Positions 44,099-46,179 of a DNA stretch of 46,179 bases are shown here, one piece after another. The position numbers and the translations under genes are program-made. The notes beneath the pieces were generated by a model, which was not told the origin of the DNA, searched no databases, and worked only from the letters and a program-made list of their open reading frames with translations. How positions within the stretch are numbered: the stretch's first letter is position 1; each line of letters opens with the position of its first letter. The DNA is from Streptomyces sp. CC53 (GTDB lineage: Bacteria; Actinomycetota; Actinomycetes; Streptomycetales; Streptomycetaceae): positions 29,936 to 76,114 of the forward strand of contig NZ_MKXB01000137.1 in assembly GCF_001865245.1 (NCBI RefSeq), in the 5' to 3' direction.

Positions 44099-44986
44099 TC
44101 AGTGCTCACGCGGAGCAGGGACGACCCGCTCCACGTCGGGCTGGACGGTGAGGAGCTGACGCATGGCGCCTTCCGCAGCCTGTCCGTCGCCGGCGGCCAG
44201 GGCCTCCACGATCCGGGCGTGGTGGGTCAGGCACGCCTCTCCGGGGCGGTCGCAGCTGATCGCGGGGGCGCCGGAGACCTGGAGGGCCGCGGAGACGATG
44301 CCGGAGAGGTGCTCCAGCATGCGGTTGCCGGCGAGCTGGATGACGAGGGAGTGGAACTCGGCGTCGGCGCGGGAGAACGTGAGGGCGTCGCCCTGCCCGA
44401 GGGCGTGACCCATGATCTCGACCATGTCGGCGAGGCGGCGCTGGACGTCCTCACGTCCGTGCCCGGCGGCCAGCCGGGCGGCCAGGGGCTCGATGGTCCA
44501 GCGCAGCTCGGCGAGCTCGCGGCGCTGGTCGTCGCGCTGGGGGCCGAAGGCCCGCCACTCGATGATGTCGGGGTCCAGGAGGTTCCAGTCCCCGACCGGG
44601 CGGACCCGGGTGCCGACGTTCGGGCGTGCACTGACGAGGCCCTTGGCCTCCAGGACGCGCAGCGACTCGCGGACGACGGTGCGGGACACCTCGAAGCGCT
44701 GGCCGATCTCTTCCGGAACCAGCGGGCGGTCGGCTCCGAGATCCCCGGAGACGATCATCTGGCCGAGCTGCTGGACGAGTTGGCCGTGGAGCCCGCGGCC
44801 GCGGCTGGCACCGCCGCGGCGGCCCATCCGGCCCAACTCCGTTTCTGCGGCGTCCCACGCCGGGGCGGGGGCGCGCTCCGGGGCGGACGCCTCCGCGTAG
44901 GGGTAGCGGTCCAGTCCGCCCGGGCCGGCGAGGGGGGCCTCGGCGGAGCGGGCGGCGGTCATCATGGTGTGCGCAAGGGTACTCAC
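44099..44986 (-). CDS. whiH: Sporulation regulator WhiH (GntR/FadR type)
   Basis: GntR-family regulator required for sporulation septation in aerial hyphae. The 295-residue product starts MSTLAHTMMTAARSAEA at GTG 44984-44986 with AAGGAGG upstream. A disordered N-terminal extension (to about 60) precedes the winged helix (VPEEIGQRFEVSRTVVRESLRVLEAKGLVSARPNVGTRV), then the FCD domain (from about 130) with metal-ligand candidates in DAEFHSLVIQ and LTHHARIVEAL. Length, extension and position next to hrdB match S. coelicolor whiH. The upstream region carries a sigma-WhiG-type promoter. WhiH is known to repress its own promoter; the effector is unknown. Confidence 0.95.
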   Translation of the reverse strand: MSTLAHTMMTAARSAEAPLAGPGGLDRYPYAEASAPERAPAPAWDAAETELGRMGRRGGASRGRGLHGQLVQQLGQMIVSGDLGADRPLVPEEIGQRFEVSRTVVRESLRVLEAKGLVSARPNVGTRVRPVGDWNLLDPDIIEWRAFGPQRDDQRRELAELRWTIEPLAARLAAGHGREDVQRRLADMVEIMGHALGQGDALTFSRADAEFHSLVIQLAGNRMLEHLSGIVSAALQVSGAPAISCDRPGEACLTHHARIVEALAAGDGQAAEGAMRQLLTVQPDVERVVPAPREH

Positions 44987-45078
44987 GCCTCCTTTGTCGG
45001 CGCGGGTTCCTGGCCCCTTGAGGTCTTTGGTGAAAAGCACACGAAAGGGTGATCGGTGCCCGTTGCCTAATTGACGCC

Positions 45079-45105
45079 TTATCGGAAGGAAGCGGGCAAT
45101 TTCTA
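45079..45105 (-). promoter_or_regulatory. Sigma-WhiG-type promoter of whiH
   Basis: On the minus strand TAGA (45105-45102), a 15-nt spacer, then TCCGATAA (45086-45079). The WhiG consensus is TAAA-N15-GCCGATAA, so the match is 3/4 and 7/8 with exact spacing. Transcription would start near 45072, leaving a leader of about 85 nt before whiH. whiH is a known WhiG target in S. coelicolor. Confidence 0.82.
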
Positions 45106-45155
45106 TGGCGTCACGACCGATCGGGCCGGATCGGTCGACGCCTGGACGCAGGCGA

Positions 45156-46179
45156 TCAACCTCCAGCCCGGCGCCGTAGCCGGGGGAACAGAAACGCGCA
45201 GACGAGCGCCGCCAACGACAAGGCCAGAGCGGCGGCGACGGGTTGGGCGAGGACCCGCACCGCGCCCTCCAGCCAGTGGTCGGTCTCCTGTGGCCGGCGG
45301 GCCCAGGTGAACTCCCTCAACCGCGCCGGCAGCCCGGTGGCCGCACGGGCGGGAGCACCGGTGAGGACCCGCTCCACGAGCGGGGCGACGAGGACGGGAA
45401 CGGACAGGACCGCCGCGACGCCCGCCGCCGTCACACGGAACACCCCGGCGGCCAGCAGCCCGGCCCAGCCGCATCCGACGAGCAGTCCCGCCCATGCCGT
45501 GCACAGGCCGGGCCAGTTCGCCGGCACTGGGATCAGTGGGCCGCCGTACACCAGCCGCAGGGCTTCCAGGTCGACGACGATCACCGCCACCCCCAGCAGC
45601 AGGGCGAGGACGGCCGTGACGAGGAGTTTGGCGGCCAGCAGCCCGAGACGGCGGGGCGCCGCCCCGAGGGCGTGCTGCAGGACCGGGTAGCGGAACTCGT
45701 GCCCGTAGGAGAGGGCGCCCAGGAGTCCGGCGGCGAGCGCGGCAGGCGGCAGGGGCAGCAGGTCCGGCCAGGCCGCCAGGACGACGTGGTGAAGGGCACC
45801 GCCCCTTCGCGCCGACAGCACGGCCACCGCCGCCGAGACGAGGAGCGCGGCGACGACGGTCAGCGGGGTCGAGGGCACGCCGGTCATCCGCCGCACCTCG
45901 TACCGCAACGGCCACAACGGCCCGCGGCGCGGCCCCGCGCCGCACCGAGCGACCGCGCGCAGTCCGCCCCGCGGGGTGGGGTGGCGCGGGGCGGTGCGGC
46001 CGGACGGCGGGCAGGGGCGGTCCGGGGGCGAGGGACGGGAATGCGCGGGCCCAGGGGGTGCGGGCCGGGGACACGCGGACTGCGCACCTGCGGGCGCTGA
46101 GGGTGCCGGGCGGGCGGATGAGCGGTGGTCGGAGGGCTCGGGGACGGGGGCGTGGACTTCGGGGGCGGGTACGGCGGGG
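45156..46179 (-). CDS. ABC transporter permease domain, probably part of a larger fusion (5' end beyond window)
   Basis: Membrane protein whose visible C-terminal 253 residues hold about six hydrophobic helices (VVAALLVSAAVAVLS, LPPAALAAGLLGALSYGHEF, LGLLAAKLLVTAVLALLLGV, AGLLVGCGWAGLLAAGVF, and one near the end). The LSYGHEFRYPVLQHALGAAPRR stretch resembles ABC-2 type permeases. A TTG at 45917 could start a stand-alone protein, but the same frame stays open without a stop to the window edge and reads as a Pro/Ala/Ser-rich linker (VPAPEVHAPVPEPSD). I therefore think the permease is fused to an upstream domain, probably an ATPase, outside the window. Divergent from nothing visible; substrate unknown. 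Confidence 0.7.
   Translation of the reverse strand, partial: PAVPAPEVHAPVPEPSDHRSSARPAPSAPAGAQSACPRPAPPGPAHSRPSPPDRPCPPSGRTAPRHPTPRGGLRAVARCGAGPRRGPLWPLRYEVRRMTGVPSTPLTVVAALLVSAAVAVLSARRGGALHHVVLAAWPDLLPLPPAALAAGLLGALSYGHEFRYPVLQHALGAAPRRLGLLAAKLLVTAVLALLLGVAVIVVDLEALRLVYGGPLIPVPANWPGLCTAWAGLLVGCGWAGLLAAGVFRVTAAGVAAVLSVPVLVAPLVERVLTGAPARAATGLPARLREFTWARRPQETDHWLEGAVRVLAQPVAAALALSLAALVCAFLFPRLRRRAGG

Overview
The window is chromosomal DNA from a streptomycete: very high GC, strong third-position GC bias, GTG/TTG starts, and a gene set found together in the Streptomyces core (ferrochelatase, sepH, a five-gene conservon, ptsH, parC/parE, hrdB, whiH). From memory the order resembles the S. coelicolor SCO5818-SCO5860 region, but no alignment was run. 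There is no sign of a prophage, insertion sequence, CRISPR array, tRNA or rRNA. The window is cut at both ends: the inositol monophosphatase (left) and an ABC-type membrane protein (right) are partial.

Layout. 1-4.8 kb: inositol monophosphatase, ferrochelatase, then a divergent MFS transporter overlapping an aldonolactone oxidase. 4.9-10.1 kb: a Pro/Ser-rich membrane protein, the cell-division protein SepH, and a large anchored protein divergent from a TetR regulator with a dyad between them. 10.7-12.7 kb: sulfurtransferase, divergent two-domain VOC protein, and a 12-copy heptanucleotide repeat. 13.5-17.8 kb: a complete conservon (sensor-like ATPase, roadblock protein, DUF742, small GTPase) translationally coupled to a P450 lacking the ExxR motif. 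17.8-25.2 kb (minus strand): hypothetical protein, thymidine kinase, phosphodiesterase-like protein, DUF5998 protein and a 1226-residue GNAT/acyl-CoA-synthetase fusion with a very long disordered insert. 25.4-31.3 kb: HPr with a DasR-type operator, a GntR regulator, an M23 peptidase behind a c-di-AMP riboswitch, and a pair of M16 peptidases. 31.5-40.1 kb: topoisomerase IV subunits ParC (plus) and ParE (minus), with a CobW-type GTPase and an acetate-type symporter with its DUF485 partner between them. 40.5-46.2 kb: DUF7455 protein, secreted trypsin-like protease, principal sigma factor HrdB, sporulation regulator WhiH with a sigma-WhiG-type promoter, and the partial ABC protein.

Functionally the region mixes housekeeping (heme, topology, transcription, thymidine salvage) with developmental control (SepH, WhiH, conservon, c-di-AMP-controlled wall hydrolase, DasR-controlled HPr). 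The regulatory sites are the most informative non-coding elements: sigma-WhiG promoter, DasR site, c-di-AMP aptamer, a TetR operator candidate, and several near-perfect terminator hairpins. I did not find a clearly new multi-gene system. The best candidates for novelty are the non-canonical conservon P450, the expanded linker in the acetyltransferase fusion, the heptamer array, and three possible small proteins beside sepH, parE and hrdB.
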